Positions 12,001 to 25,761 of a DNA stretch of 38,891 bases are shown piece by piece (the stretch's first letter is position 1; the number at the start of each line of letters is the position of its first letter). The DNA lies in assembly GCA_943704495.1 (NCBI GenBank), contig CALSCR010001069.1, positions 3,344 to 42,234 of the forward strand. Direction: 5' to 3'. The DNA is from Pigoraptor chileana. Lineage: Eukaryota > Opisthokonta > Filasterea. The translations under genes and the position numbers were made by a program. The notes beneath the pieces are model-generated. The model saw nothing but the letters and a program-made list of their open reading frames with translations. It was not told the origin of the DNA and ran no database searches.

Positions 12001-12557
12001 CGCCTCCACCGCCGCCTCATTGGTGCCAAGGGTGCCCGCGTTCGCGAAATGATGGATGAGTTTGGCGGCGTGCAGATCAAGTTCCCCCGGGAGGAGAACA
12101 GCGATCGCGTAGTCATCAAGGGCGCACGTGACTTTGCGGAGGAGGCGCGGGACGCTCTCGTTGACCTCGCCGAGGAATTTGTGAGTGTCACCTCGCTCAT
12201 ATTGCATTTTTGTTGTTTTTTTTTCTTGGATTGGGGTTTTAAATCTGTGCGCAATCATGTTTGTGTATGGATGTAGCAATCAGACACTGACTTCTGAAAA
12301 TTGCATCTCACTTTTATGCGACACAGGCCATTGAGCAAGAGCTTGAGGAGGAAGAGCGACGGAACCAGCGCGAGCAGCGTGACCGTGAGCGCGAGCGCAA
12401 CACATCTGCGGGTCGCCGCAATGAGCCTGGCTTCAGTGTGCGGGGAGCACCGTGGACAGCTGCGCCTCCCAAGGTGGATGATGCCGCCGCATTTCCCTCA
12501 ATGAACGGCGCTGACGGAAAGTCATCGCGTGCCCCCGTGTGGGTCAAGCCCCAGTAG
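6074..12557 (+). CDS. HDLBP: Vigilin, multi-KH RNA-binding protein (HDLBP/Scp160 family)
   Basis: A cytoplasmic protein, often ER-associated, that binds mRNA, tRNA and polysomes through many KH domains. Sixteen exons join in frame: 6074-6145, 6258-6407, 6565-7312, 7545-7651, 7775-7987, 8140-8358, 8516-8809, 8957-9175, 9295-9513, 9653-9874, 9999-10226, 10470-10841, 11044-11283, 11520-11741, 11965-12180 and 12327-12557, giving 1323 residues (human protein about 1268). There is a degenerate N-terminal KH, then fourteen more. Most have a G-x-x-G loop (GKGG, GEGS, GPRG, GKKG, GKGG, GAGG, GKGG, GRKG and others). The N-terminal TYDELFPPL and C-terminal GFSVRGAPWTA motifs match animal vigilin. Exons 5-15 carry one KH each and are bounded by phase-0 introns. 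ATG 6074 (AACATGG) is preferred; an in-frame ATG at 6002 would add 24 residues but has a weaker context. Confidence 0.96.
6526..6545. repeat. (GT)n microsatellite in vigilin intron 2
   Basis: Ten GT units, 19 bp before the acceptor of the second vigilin intron (exon 3 begins at 6565), on the sense strand. Confidence 0.85.
10875..10895 (+). other. Predicted G-quadruplex tract in vigilin intron 12
   Basis: Four GGG runs (10875-77, 10881-83, 10887-89, 10893-95), each separated by AGT, form a regular hexamer repeat on the coding strand, 34 bp past the splice donor at 10842. This fits the canonical G3 pattern with three-base loops. Folding is inferred, not seen. Confidence 0.6.
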
Positions 12558-13300
12558 ACGGCCTTCGGTGCTATGAATCGTGTCGTGTTGGGGGTAGTGC
12601 TGTACACGCCGCTTTTTGTATGGGTTTTTTGGGGATGGAGTCCCACACGCTAAACAGCGTGGGGGGCTTTCAGAGGGGTGGAGCATGTGTGTTGTGTTTG
12701 TTTGTGTGGGAATGTTGTGTTGTTTTTCTCGGGAGTTTTCAAAATTTTCTCTACGCTCTCCCACGCTCCATGTCTCCGCGATGATACATAATGAATGATT
12801 AAAAACAAACGAACACGAACAACAAGAAACCGCAATGGGTCGTCCTTTGAAATGGGGTTATTATTCCATGGCATTTTTTGTGGGGTTTGAGGCGGCTCAA
12901 CGCAATCAAAACGGCTTAAGTAGGGCAAGTCAACGCTCGAGTGGAGCATTTGGGCAATGCGGCGTCATTCACAATGAAGAAAACGTCAGAGCGAAACGGC
13001 ACGCGAGCGTAGAATGGACGAGACACTACCAATAGCAAGACAAAGACAAAACGGCAACATTAATGGTCACAAAGCAAACGACAGCAGGCGACAGAGACAA
13101 ATGAGAGGGACAGAGACAGACAGACAGACAGAGTGCGAGACAGAACGAAACAAATCATCATACACAGCACAGTGGACCATTTATAATGGAGGCAAACGAC
13201 AGCGCGCCCATAGGAATGTCCATAACCAACAAACAGACCAAGAGATCCAAGTCAGTGCGTAGCAAGGGACAAAAAGACGCAAAGCGTTAACTGATCACTC
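12558..13300. other. Convergent 3' region between vigilin and the zinc-finger gene
   Basis: About 740 bp between the vigilin stop and the zinc-finger gene's stop. No protein-like frame is seen. It should hold both 3' UTRs and polyadenylation sites. Near 13100-13140 it is rich in GACAGA repeats. Confidence 0.6.
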
Positions 13301-16132
<2,832 letters not shown>

Positions 16133-17722
16133 TGGGGACGATTGTCGATTCGCCACCAAAGCGGGGCAGCGTTGAAAGTGTTTGTTTTTGTATGCTCCTG
16201 TCGTTCGGTGAGAAAATCTTCCCACTCGAAATGCCGGCAAGGAAGAAAGGGACGAAGGATAGAAAACGTGCCCAGACACGCTTCGCGATACCCAAAAACC
16301 GATACGGCAAATCGGCCAAGCGGCTTAGGATCTCACTGGTCGACAAAAAGATGTCGCAAGTGCAGTTGGACTGAGAAAGACGCAGAGTCACAACGTATTA
16401 TAGAATACGTGTGCGACTTCGCATAAAAACAAAGGTCGCTCAATTGTTGATTTCGACGGAATATTCCCAAACGGACAGGCCCCCAACACACGCGGCAAAA
16501 GGAAATCCAATTCGCAGGGTGAAATCACAGAAGATTCAGAACAAAGCCGACTCGCAATAAGTCTGCGCTGCTTCCGTCAAGTCAAACGAATGAGCGCGTG
16601 CAGGCGTCAGAGTCTCGGTCAACAACGACGATAGGCCATGTCGATAGTAAGGTCGGTGAGGCTTGATTTGCCAATTGCGCAAAAACGGAATATTTTTCAA
16701 ACGACAGAAAGCCGAGTTCCCCCAAATGAAGAGGAGAGACAAAATGAAGAGGACAAGGAACCTTTGTGAAGAGTGCTAAGTGTGAGTGTGTGTTTTGAGA
16801 TGTGATGATGCGAGTGCGTTTCCTAAGGCAGAAACGGTAAGTTCAAATTTCGGCAACAAGATTTGCAGATGAGAAGTGGAAAAAGTAAGATAAGATGACA
16901 CCAAAAAAAAAAGGAAATGGAAAATGAAAAAAAGAATGGAAAAAACAGAGGGGAAAAATGAAACGACGACAAAAGAAACGGTCGCGAATAGAGCAGAGAC
17001 ACACGAATGGCAGTGTTCTCTCCTGATGTGAAGCTGGATGCACCTAGTCACTTCAAGTAGCCGATACACACCCCTGCAATGCACGCGCATGTGCATGCAC
17101 ACACACACACGCACACACTCGTGACCGCAGACACAGGAGTATAGCGAGAAGATGGAGCACACACACACACGGAGCACACACACACACGCACATAAGGAAA
17201 GACGCAGTTGCGACTGTCAAAATTGCCCCAAACAGACTACGCTCGCTCACACATACACAAATGCAGCGATACATCCGGGGCACTTTGTCATGCGATCTGC
17301 GTACTTCCCCGTCTCAATTTATTTGAAACACTCTCCAGAAAGTCTTCAATATTCCATTTCCTCAATTCAATGAGTCCGGCGTCTGTCGGATACCCAATGT
17401 CCGACGATGACCGAGCATTAATCTGAAACGGCGACGGAAAAGCCTGGAAAAACAGTACCCCTATTCCAGTTTAAATTTGGATTTGGCCGGTGACGAGGAT
17501 TTGAAAAAAGGACCAATCAGCGCACACCAGCCGTCCCGTGTGGTTGCTGTCAAATCGGGTGACACTGGGACGCCGCACTCACTCACTCCGCACACTGTGT
17601 GTGTGTGTGTGTGTCCACACTCTGTACTTCTGCAGCCAAAAATACCGCAAGAGTGCGACTGCGGCGCAAGCCACCAACCGACTGAGCCGGGATAACTCCG
17701 CGCACCCAGCACAGCCACAGTA

Positions 17723-17760
17723 GTACTGTACCAGGAGCTAATAATGACTCCTGGTAGTAC
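17723..17760. repeat. Bulged inverted repeat
   Basis: TACCAGGAG (17729-17737) pairs with CTCCTGGTA (17748-17756), and flanking GTAC (17723-17726) pairs with GTAC (17757-17760). This makes a 13-bp stem with a 2-nt bulge and a 10-nt loop. Confidence 0.6.
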
Positions 17761-18679
17761 CGTGCACACACAGCCATGAATTCAACTGTCGCTGTTTGCA
17801 GCAACATCTCCTTCTCTCATTGGTTCATGCTATTGAGGGGTGTGTACTCAAAGGTGAAAATAGCGACGGCGCACGCCAAACCCACAAAAGCCACACTTGC
17901 TCAAACTGACTCTTACTATGAATTTTCTTTTTCGGTTACGCGCTGGCAACCCATCCTTCATCACTTAATTTTGTTCTGAGGAAATTGACAAATACACGGA
18001 CTTAACAATTTTTTCGGTTTTTATTGACAATAATGCTTCAAATTCATAGCGACAATGTTGAGTCCCGATTGCTGCTCCCGTGATACATATGATCTGAGTC
18101 GTGTTACATCACAACGTTCACGTGCCGCTAGCGCTCGGCAGTGCCACCAATACACAATGATTGTGGGACTGTCCTGACTGATTCAAAAAAAATAGACACC
18201 AATGCCCCAATGTTGGCAGAGTATTTATCCCATACAGCAGGATAGCACCATCAAGAGGCGTTGAATTATGACATGGCGACAGTGAATACAATCATGTAAT
18301 CTTTGGCAAGGTTGGATTGTTTTTGTTTTTGCAAAGTAATGCACACCGGCAAAGCGAGGCCTCGGTTGTTTTCTAGAGACCCTTCCAAACCACCACACGG
18401 AGCAATGTTTACTGACCATTTTTAGCAATTTTTTTCGGTTCCAAATTCAGTTTCATAGTCCGGGTTTAATACGGCGCTTCCATTAATTTGAAGGTCGGGT
18501 AAATGTTGTGTGCAAATTCCACAGTTTTCAAATTAACGCCCGAGAGTGGTACCCACCCCGTTCACATTCCAGACGGAAATAAAGAAGAGTGGCATACATT
18601 TGCTATAGTGAAGTCATGCGGATAATAAAAATGACTTTGCAGTGATGACCAAAAACAGTCTGTCGGAAGCAGATGTGCG

Positions 18680-18716
18680 CACACACACACACACCACACA
18701 CACACACACACACACA
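18680..18716. repeat. (CA)n microsatellite
   Basis: About 37 bp of CA repeat with one CC interruption, in the long divergent intergenic region. Confidence 0.9.
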
Positions 18717-19411
18717 TTGCACCCGACACACACACCTGTGCATGCATGCATGCATCATCGCACGTAATACACAACCCCACAGGTTGTTGGCATTCCTGCG
18801 AGGAACGCCTCTTGAGTGTGCGCAGTCTGCCGCATAACTCTCACAGGACGATTGCGAATCACTGTGAGGCGCGCAGAATCTCTAATCTTTCCCGCCAATG
18901 GACACTGCCGGGAATTCTACACTGAGGGAGACGCCCAACTGGCTTTATTCAACTCGTAAAGAACACACCCTCTCAAAAGATTAATCCTATAACAATTGGG
19001 CGGTTTGTGTGTGTACTTGTCCATGATCAAATTCTCACCAGTGAATAATCAGGTGCTGCCGATACGTTCGATGATTGGGTCACATTGAGACTTTCCTATT
19101 CATTCGCACTTTCGCTGAAAAAGCTTCCTCGATTCGTTACCGCCATTTACGTCGCGTCGTTGCGCAGCGGTTTGAGCTTCTCGAAGCTCATCCGATACAC
19201 TTTTGGGGGGTTATGGTGGACGTCTTTGCCTGATTAAGTCGGCAGTGCGACGGTCCATTAATCTCCGCCGGCAGAAGCGCACTGGACTCCGTGCTCACGG
19301 CGGACGCGCGCGTTGTCGGAAAGCGGAGAAAATCCAATTTCCCTTCCACATTTGGTGCTTTCCATCGTTATTAATTGTGTCGCCGCGTTCGCGCGTTAGT
19401 ATTTCGGAAAG

Positions 19412-20123
19412 ATGGATAGCAGCCTTACGAGTATGGACTGGCTCCAGCACATGTCTGTTAACAAAGTAATGCGGCCGGGTGCATTTCTCGACGGCGGTTC
19501 GCCACACCACGGAAGTCCGTCGACGACACATGCAAAGATTGCGCACTCAAAGTCATCACCTATTGGTGCATATCAGCCTGCGCCACACACGCCCGTCCGA
19601 CAGAGCCTTTCTATGGGATCCGCACCCGCGCACAGCGTGTCGTCATCCGTGCAGGCAGCCGCCGCAAACGCACAGTCGGCAAAGAACGTGGCGCCGCTTG
19701 TGGGGTTGGGCGAACAGTACAAATTTAAGATGCCGCCAGAAGAATTTGTGCTGACGGACAAGCTTCCCGAGGGCATGGTGATTGGCGAGAACGGGAAGCC
19801 GGCGTACTCGTACGCAACCTTAATCGCATACGCAATCAATGACGTGCCGGATCGAAAGCTAACGCTCAACGAGATATACAAGTGGATCATTGACAAATTT
19901 CCGTATTACAAGGACGCCGGGAATGGCTGGAAGGTGTGCATAGTTTGTGCCGTGCGTGTGTGAATGTGGCGCGCGTGTGTGCGTTGTTTGAGTGAGTGTA
20001 TGAGGGCGAAGGGGGATCTATAATGTGCCGATCCCGTCCGTCAGAAGGCATTCATCATACTACGTAATACTCACAAAACACATATCTGCCACCCACATAA
20101 ACATCCACAACATCATCGACACG

Positions 20124-20163
<40 letters not shown>

Positions 20164-21165
20164 ACAAACAAAACAAACATACAAACAAACAAGCAGAATT
20201 CGATTCGACACAATCTCTCACTGAACAAGTGCTTCATTAAGGTCCCCCGAACAAAAGACGACAAGGGCAAGGGCTCATACTGGACGATCGATCCCAACCC
20301 GCCTGCCGATGCAGACATTCTCGCCCACATTCCTCCACCACCCGTGTCCCGTCCGCTCCACAAGCGAAGAAAGTCGCGCAATCCGTCGGTTGATGCCACC
20401 CCGTATGGCCCTGGCAACGAACACCCTGTCGTCGCCGCAATACTCGCAAAGGACTCGACTGGCGTGATCAACCGGCGCAAAGGATCTCGCCAGTCGTCTA
20501 GCTCGCATTCCGGCGACATGGTCGACACGAACCCTCTTTTTGACGATCTGAGCGCCTCGTTCAAGCATCTCTACCGAAGTGTTGTCGAGACTAATCAGCA
20601 GCAGCAGAAGCACGCGCAGAATATGACGCTCCAACAACAGATGCAGCAATATCACAGCCTTCAAAACCAATTCAGCAACTACGATGGATCTTCCTTTGAC
20701 GATGGCTCGCTCTCCCCGGGGACCATACCAGACTCTCCGCTGGTTGTCCAGGGCACTGCGATGAACATTTTAGATCCCCGTGCCGATGGCTTTGGAATAA
20801 GCATGGGTGCGAGCATGCGATCAGACGTCGTCGATTGGATCGCCGAGGACGCCAATCTGACAGATCTCGCCTTTTCATTCAACAACCTCTTCTCCCAGAG
20901 CGGGCGTCTGCGCATTGAGGGAGCCGATGCGACAGCCGCAGCCGCACACGCCATGGCTGGTGGGCATCTTGGCACGCTCAACCACGCAGGGCTTGGCGCA
21001 CTGGGAATAAGCGGGATGGGCCTGTCTGCCATTATGGGCACCGGTGCGGGCGGCGCGCCCCAGGCAGTGCCCGTGGGACGGCCGAGCGTGCAGAGCAATG
21101 GGAGTGGCGTGCCTGGGCTCGATGAGGAGGAGGAGGACGACTTTGACTGGGCATCAATCATGTAG
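19412..21165 (+). CDS. FOXJ2/3-like: Forkhead transcription factor, FoxJ2/J3 type
   Basis: A nuclear DNA-binding factor. Two exons, 19412-19933 and 20197-21165, joined by a phase-0 intron, give 496 residues. The forkhead domain spans about 129-215: [15 protein letters not shown], then [35 protein letters not shown] and [10 protein letters not shown]. The intron falls exactly before NSIRHNLS, the recognition helix. Outside the domain it keeps three motifs that I recall from animal FOXJ2 and FOXJ3: SLTSMDWL at the extreme N-terminus (residues 4-11), [14 protein letters not shown] in the middle, and an acidic DDFDW-x-S-I/L end right before the stop. A weaker match is [16 protein letters not shown]. 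This colinear set argues for true FoxJ2/3 orthology. The ATG at 19412 is supported because the conserved motif starts four residues later. Confidence 0.95.
20124..20190. repeat. (ACA)n / (CAAA)n repeat in Fox intron
   Basis: About 40 bp of ACA triplets followed by CAAA repeats. It fills the 3' half of the only intron, right up to the acceptor (exon 2 begins at 20197), where the usual pyrimidine tract would lie. Confidence 0.85.
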
Positions 21166-21513
21166 AGAAGGTGTCCGTTACCTGTGTATATTAATAACAA
21201 AAGAGAAACAAATAAGACCTTTATGTCTTGTGTAAATAGGACAACGAAAGATACGATATGCCGTTATTAAGAGAGTAGTTTGTATCAAGACTGCCTGTTC
21301 GTGTGGAGCGGTTGTTGATGGTGTGGTTGAAGCACTCGCCATGCTTCAAAACAAACACAAGCGTTTCAATTCTTCAAAATTTATATTGTACATGGGGACT
21401 GCATGGTCGACACGGTCCCACTCGTTTCAGTGGTGATGCACTTTACAACAAAAGCAAACGCGACCAATGCAGCATATCTGCGTTTTTTGTTTTCAAAACA
21501 ACAGGTGACACAC
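21166..21513. other. Convergent 3' region between Fox and OST48 genes
   Basis: About 350 bp shared by the 3' ends of two converging genes. AATAAG at about 21210 is a possible variant polyadenylation signal for the Fox gene. No coding sequence is seen. Confidence 0.5.
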
Positions 21514-23910
21514 TCAGTGCTGCTTAGGCTTCTCGGATGCGGGAGCACGGTTGTTAAGGAAGACAAGAGCAAACACAAACAGTCCCGCCATCATCGAAAA
21601 GGCGCCGGCATAGTAAGGGTATGCGCTGACAATGAAACGCTCGTACTGGTTGTGGCGCAGAGGACGCACAGACACCTGCGTCGCCTGCTCAAGGTAGGTA
21701 TATCCCTCTCGGCGGTAGTCAATGCTGAGCTTGTAGACACCGTACACGTCGGGGATCTTGAAGGTAGTGCTGAACTTGCCCTTGTTGTCGTGGGCGAGGA
21801 ACACGCGCACCCAGGGATCGAGGCGCACAAAGGACAGTTGGACATCGGTGGCCTTGTATGGCACCCACTGGCCATTCTTCAGCTCGGTGATCTCAATAGA
21901 GTATTCCTGCGCGTTGCGGGCGAGCACACGAGACGAGCATCGAAACGGGTGATAATATATTGAGTTTAGAAAACATTTGATTTAGTTGTTGATTTGGCTT
22001 TGCTGTGGGCATGCAAGAAACACACGGCAGAGGCGGATGCAGTGAAGCACGAGCAAACACACACACACAGCGCGAGATGCAAAGTCCCACCCACAACAAA
22101 CGCTTCAATCGTTGCACATCTGCACTACTTTATATAAGTTCGCAATAGAAACAAACATAACAATATCAAGCGTCTCTCACCAAGTCCTCCATGATCGTGT
22201 ACACATCCGGTGTGACATTATCGGGCACACGGCGGTGCGAAACCGCTCCAATCTTGAGCACACCACGCTCGTGGAACAGCCAGCTGCTCAGCTCCGTCGC
22301 AAAGACGCGATTACCCGACTCCTTTCCGCGCGCCTGCGACTGGAAAAAGTTGTTGCTGAAGAGCTCCAGAGATCCGCTGAATACAACACGGGCATTGTTA
22401 CGTGCCTGCACGGCGGCGACCAGCACAGTGTCACGTCCAACGGCATGCGGGGGCGTTGTGATCTGCGTCGTTTGTGTATGCGTGCACGAAAGAAGGCAAA
22501 AAGTGGGGTCATGAATGAGTGAGGGAAGTCTGTGAAGTAAGGCTTCACAAGATCAACATACAAGCAAACACACACATACACACCCGCCAGCACGCACCTT
22601 CTCGTCAGGAAAGTAGCTGTAGGCAGTGGCGCTTGCGCGAACAAGGGGGAGGATGAGCGAGCTGTCCTTGTTGAATGTGAGGCCAATGCCACGGAAGAGC
22701 ACAGACGACACGGGCTTGGGGCCAGCGATAGCCTGTGCAGCATATAATGACACGCACAACAAAGAGGAGTTGAGTGTGACATAACTATATTTTGTGTTGA
22801 CTTTCGACGGATCAAAGCTACCAGTTCAGCTGAGAGAAAACTCAAACGAGTCTCCAATGTGCAGCCGCCGCGCCGCAAATGTCTTGAATTATCACCCAGT
22901 GCGGCGGTATTGCAAAACACAACCAATTATACAAAGCAGATTCCTACGTTCTCATGCATTGCCGTTGCTGAATGTGATGCAAGGGCATGCATGTACGGTA
23001 TAAACAAGATGAAACCTTGAACCCCACCTCAACCTTGATGACATCGTCGGCAACAATCAGAGTGTGGTCACCCTTGTCGGCCGCATCGAAATTAAAGTGG
23101 TCGATAACGGCAGTCTGCAAACAAACGCAAAAACACAAACATTTAAAAAACATTTGTAAATACAATTTTGCGGCGTACAAAAACGCATCAAATGACTATA
23201 CGTGATAGTTGTGGTCTGAGTAAACCTTCTTCGTATCAGATTGGCACGCAACTCGGCACAGAATACGATACATGATGGAATCGAATGCTGAACACACGCT
23301 CAAAGTGTGCGAACACACAATGAAAACACACACCTTCTCCTCGTCAAACTCAATTCCGCACTCGCTGGCAAACTCGCGGATGGGGTCTGAGATTGCACTG
23401 CTGGCTGCAACGAGCACATTGCCGCCAGCATCAACAAACTGAAGGAGGGATGTAACGTCGACCGAGCCTCCAAACTCATCGACTCCGGGGCTGAACAGAA
23501 TCACATTGTCGTACAGCTGCTCGCCATACTTGCTCAGTGCGAGAGATGCATCATCCGCAAGCGAAAAAGTAAGCTCGTAGCCTCGGTCTGCCCACACGAG
23601 AAACAAATCACAAAAGAGATTAGAGACAGCGCACGCAACACAAAATGCAGCGGATCAAAAGAAGTGTTGATCTTACAGTAAATTGCGCTGTCATCAAAAG
23701 CCATCTTATAAGTTAAAGACTTCAATTGCACTTGCATCAAAGCACACATTAGCACCCACCGTTCAGAGAGCGGAAGAAAATCGAGTGCGACTGCTTGATG
23801 CTGTGGTCGTTGAGAAGAACAAGCGTTCGCTTGCCTCCCTGTGCAGCGACGCACGCACACACAAGCGCAGACACGACAAAAGCCGCGAAGATTGCACCGC
23901 GAAATGCCAT
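21514..23910 (-). CDS. DDOST: Oligosaccharyltransferase 48 kDa subunit (OST48)
   Basis: An ER-membrane subunit of oligosaccharyltransferase, which moves the lipid-linked glycan onto asparagine of nascent proteins; it is the WBP1 homologue. Exons 23910-23760, 23587-23334, 23114-23028, 22732-22598, 22462-22181 and 21906-21514 join in frame to give 433 residues (human precursor 456). A signal peptide (residues 1 to about 23, [14 protein letters not shown]) is followed by RTLVLLND. Conserved blocks follow the animal protein throughout: [54 protein letters not shown] and [16 protein letters not shown]. One C-terminal membrane span ([19 protein letters not shown]) comes just before a short basic cytosolic tail. 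The ATG at 23910 is the only start that gives a signal peptide. Confidence 0.97.
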
Positions 23911-24566
23911 CTTCCCTGTAATGCTGGTCTCACTCACTATAGCGACAAGACTCAGCGTAATTAATTGGTTTGACGGTGAATGCTCTGTGTGTGTGTGGCA
24001 TCTAGATTAGCTTGTTTGTCTGCATCTCTGCATCTCCCCTACGTCTGTCTGTGCAACGTGGACCCCAGCTGATCGACAGAAGCCCCGCACTCTGCTCGAG
24101 CCAAACAGACTGAATTTGCTTTGAAAAATGCCCACATATATGGCAGTAAAATCCAATTCTTATTTCTTTCGGGTTCTTTTTCCCATCCGGGGTGCGATCC
24201 ATGTGTCACGTGAGTTCCGGATGTTTTTTTTCGGCTGGCAGACTTACAAAAAGGCCATATTTGCAGCAACACGTCAATCGTAAGCTCACAAATGGGCACT
24301 CTGTCCTGCGGTCAACAGAAGAAGCAGGGGACAGGAGAAATGGCTGTGTAGAATGCCGTTTGTGGGGCGTGACGACAATTGACGACACGTAAATAAACCT
24401 TTATTTTGGCAACGACGACTCATCCACTTTGACAGTTGCGGCCATGGATGCAGGGGGTCAACAACAGCGCGAGCGACTTGACTTGCATAAATACAACAAG
24501 ATGCACCGACTTCCTCAAACAACCAACTATTTACGGCACAAGAGGACTTTCTGATAATTTGTGAAA
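23911..24566. promoter_or_regulatory. Divergent promoter between OST48 and the surface-protein gene
   Basis: 655 bp between two divergent start codons. It contains CATCCGGGGTGC (24184-24195) and, 10 bp further on, the palindromic E-box TCACGTGA (24206-24213). The same two motifs recur together upstream of eL34. No coding sequence is seen. Confidence 0.55.
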
Positions 24567-25761
24567 ATGAAGGCAGTACTCATTCTTGTAACTGCCGCCG
24601 TGTTGGCCGCATCATCAACACACGCGGACATGTTCCAAGCATACGGCGGAAGTGTGGTCCAATTCGTTGGCCAGTCGGGACAGATCAAGCTTTATCCCGC
24701 GGTATGTGAGCACAGAGTCCATATCGGACATATCGCTGGTGTCGAAGTAATTTGGGGAGTGCTCCTGATGCGATGTTGTTTTGGCCTTTAATAACTCACT
24801 GAGTTTCCCTTGAATCACCGCTTTGTCCATTTACAGACAAATTCGCAACGCTTTTTGAAGATTCAAATGGGCAGTCTCAGCGAGACCACCGCCAGCGGAG
24901 CACCAACCTCAAACAAGATTGCGCAGTTTGCGTCGTCAAGCTTTACGTGAGTTGATTGGTATTTTCTTTCTTTCTGCTTCAGTGATGTGAAAGTATCGAG
25001 GCCGAATAGATCCCAATGACCCATTGCTCACAACTTTTGCATATCATAACGCGATTTCATGGTTGTGCAGGTGGCTCAACCCTATTTTCACGACTGTCCA
25101 AGATGTCTACAATCAAACAGTGAATGCAACCACAGTCAGCTTCATCGACAGCACCCTTCTTGTTCAGGGCGCTCCCATCTTTTTCAGCATGAACACGACA
25201 ATGTACATTCGGTGAGTTTATCGCACAAGCTTGTTTCCCTAAGCACGAGTGTGTCATATTTTTGTTCCGTTTATCTCACAACTTCATTTACCTTGCATTT
25301 TTGTGTAATGCAGGGAAGTCGTCATCCAGAGCGGCAATCAAACTGTGCGCGTGCCCACGGGAAGCCTTAAATTCACTATCAAAATCAGCGGTTGGCCATT
25401 CCTCGATACCAACAACAAGCTCGAGTTTTCCATCAACGTGCTCACCAGCGGTGGCAGGGCGTCTCTATTGCGCACGCCTCTCGTCGCTGGACAAGCGCGC
25501 TTCCTGTTTGATCAGACTGGCTTTATTGACGTCCTTGACACGGCGCTTGTCGATGAATTGGAAAGGCCCATCACGTCATCAGCAGTGACCACGGGTCCCA
25601 TCACATCGCTTTCCTTCACATTTCCTTACTTTGCCAGCACCTTGGTCTATGATCCCGTCATTGGAGTGGATGCGTCTGGTGCTGCTTGCGGCACTGCACC
25701 CTCTCTGTTCCTCGCCGCATTGCTCGTCTTGGCTGTGTTGCTTTTGTCGGCTATTTTTTGA
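24567..25761 (+). CDS. Secreted, probably GPI-anchored glycoprotein of unknown function
   Basis: Exons 24567-24701, 24837-24946, 25071-25211 and 25314-25761 join in frame (phases 0, 2, 2) to give 277 residues. The N-terminus is a typical signal peptide, likely cut after residue 20 (STHA/DMF). The C-terminus ends in a hydrophobic run (about 258-277, LFLAALLVLAVLLLSAIF) with no cytosolic tail, preceded by small residues (DASGAA), as in GPI-attachment signals. Four N-glycosylation sequons are seen at N96, N100, N123 and N137. The middle part is rich in alternating hydrophobic and Ser/Thr residues and looks beta-rich (LKFTIKISGWPF, KLEFSINVL). I do not recognise the family. An alternative is a single-pass type I membrane protein. 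It sits head-to-head with OST48, whose complex would glycosylate it. Confidence 0.8.

Larger units (their letters stand above)
16133..19411. promoter_or_regulatory. Long divergent intergenic region between two transcription-factor genes
   Basis: 3.3 kb between the start codons of the WT1-like and Fox genes, the longest gap in the window. No credible gene was found. It contains CA/GT microsatellites (17099-17118, 17158-17192, 17596-17614, 18680-18716), a (CATG)n palindromic run near 18738-18756, a bulged hairpin at 17723-17760 and a CATCCGGGG motif at 17272-17280. Both promoters and any distal elements should lie here. Confidence 0.6.
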
